From the NCBI GenBank assembly GCA_016720685.1, contig JADKKC010000016.1:1-64000 (forward strand): a stretch of 64,000 nt of DNA, written 5' to 3'. Both the position numbers and the translations under genes were made by a program. The DNA comes from Zoogloea sp. GTDB lineage: Bacteria > Pseudomonadota > Gammaproteobacteria > Burkholderiales > Rhodocyclaceae. Positions 63,556 to 64,000 of the stretch are shown here, in pieces; the stretch's first letter is position 1, and each line of letters opens with the position of its first letter. The notes under the pieces are model-generated. The model was not told the DNA's origin and made no database searches. It worked only from the letters and a program-made list of their open reading frames with translations.

Positions 63556-64000
63556 GCCATGCCCATGAGCATGACCACGCCGGTGGTCATGCTCACGCTC
63601 ATTCGCACCACCATCATGGCCCGGTGTCCCACGACCGGGCCTTCGCCATCGGCATTGCGCTGAATGTCGTTTTCGTCGTCGTCGAGGCCTTTTATGGCTG
63701 GGCCTCGGGTTCCCTCGCGCTGCTGGCCGATGCCGGCCACAACCTTTCCGACGTTGCCGGGCTGATCCTCGCCTGGGCGGCGGCCGCCGCCGGCCGCCTG
63801 CGCCCCACCCATCGACGCACCTACGGCTGGGCGCGGGCTTCCATCCTGGCCGCGCTGGCCAACGCCATGCTGCTGCTGTTTGCAATGGGTGCGCTGGCGC
63901 TCGAGGCCGTCCAGCGCCTGCAGTCGTCCGAGCCCGTTGGCGGGCTCACGGTGATCGTCGTGGCGGCCATCGGCGTCGTCGTGAATGGTGTCACCGCGGC
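63552..64000 (+). CDS. Cation diffusion facilitator (zinc-type), 3' end outside window
   Basis: The first 149 residues of a CDF transporter. The His-rich N-terminus (MSHAHEHDHAGG, then many His) may bind zinc; the first helices follow (AIGIALNVVFVVVEAFYGWASGSLALLADAGHNLSDVAGLILAWAA), with the metal-site HNLSD (the HxxxD pattern), and RRTYGWARASILAALANAML. Like CzcD/ZitB it exports Zn(2+) or similar ions in exchange for protons. Start overlaps the nitroreductase-fold stop (ATGA). The gene runs off the end of the window. Confidence 0.93.
   Translation, partial: MSHAHEHDHAGGHAHAHSHHHHGPVSHDRAFAIGIALNVVFVVVEAFYGWASGSLALLADAGHNLSDVAGLILAWAAAAAGRLRPTHRRTYGWARASILAALANAMLLLFAMGALALEAVQRLQSSEPVGGLTVIVVAAIGVVVNGVTA

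Noticed and set aside
1..64000. tRNA, rRNA, prophage or insertion-sequence genes
   Set aside because: No tRNA cloverleaf, rRNA segment, transposase or integrase motif was recognised on either strand.

Overview
The window reads as a chromosomal segment (GC roughly 65 %) of a betaproteobacterium, most likely Rhodocyclales (Zoogloea/Azoarcus/Thauera-like). The reasons are the combination of Calvin-cycle enzymes, PEP-CTERM/exosortase-associated genes, a polyhydroxyalkanoate phasin, an NrtABD nitrate importer with NasT, and polar-flagellum genes. The genus is inference. No rRNA, tRNA, CRISPR array, phage or insertion sequence was found.

Layout. 1-8.7 kb: remains of a type I secretion locus. A LapB-type ABC exporter on the minus strand is broken by many frameshifts, an AT-rich gap follows, and then comes a large repeat-rich adhesin on the plus strand whose first 3 kb is also frameshifted. 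8.8-12.7 kb: a PEP-CTERM protein behind a candidate sigma-54 site, a TPR/NTF2-like protein and a diguanylate cyclase. 12.8-20.0 kb, minus strand: pgk, gap, tkt, prk (lower Calvin cycle/glycolysis), an inositol-monophosphatase-family enzyme and a redoxin. 20.1-25.8 kb, plus strand: rsmE (frameshifted), polyphosphate:AMP phosphotransferase, argA, a PAS-GGDEF protein and yggX. 25.8-40.0 kb, minus strand: late flagellar genes (FlhB-like, fliK, fliT, fliS, fliD, flaG, fliC) preceded by a probable flagellin glycosylation island: a 1238-residue multi-module glycosyltransferase, two GDP-mannose dehydratase-like enzymes, an unknown protein and two methyltransferases.

40.2-44.1 kb: HAD phosphatase, tcdA, M23 peptidase, CbiX-type chelatase and a receiver-HATPase protein. 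44.1-48.7 kb: an RND efflux pair with a palindrome over its start codon and a frameshift in the permease, plus a small membrane protein. 48.8-54.8 kb: a CHASE/PAS histidine kinase, a second receiver-HATPase protein and a receiver-PAS-PP2C phosphatase, which look like a phosphorelay feeding a partner switch. 54.9-58.9 kb: nasT and nrtABD, with a sigma-54 promoter and a two-hairpin ANTAR leader ending in a terminator. 58.9-64 kb: nitroreductase, phasin, exosortase-associated acyltransferase, ThiF-like enzyme, a second nitroreductase-fold protein and a truncated zinc-type CDF exporter.

The clearest non-coding discovery is the nasT-responsive leader at 55754-55859. The least-described gene sets are the receiver-HATPase/PP2C module, the acyltransferase-ThiF-nitroreductase cluster and the flagellin glycosylation island. 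Frameshifts at three separate places (1-5.84 kb, rsmE, RND permease) may be sequencing errors or real decay; the sequence alone cannot separate these.
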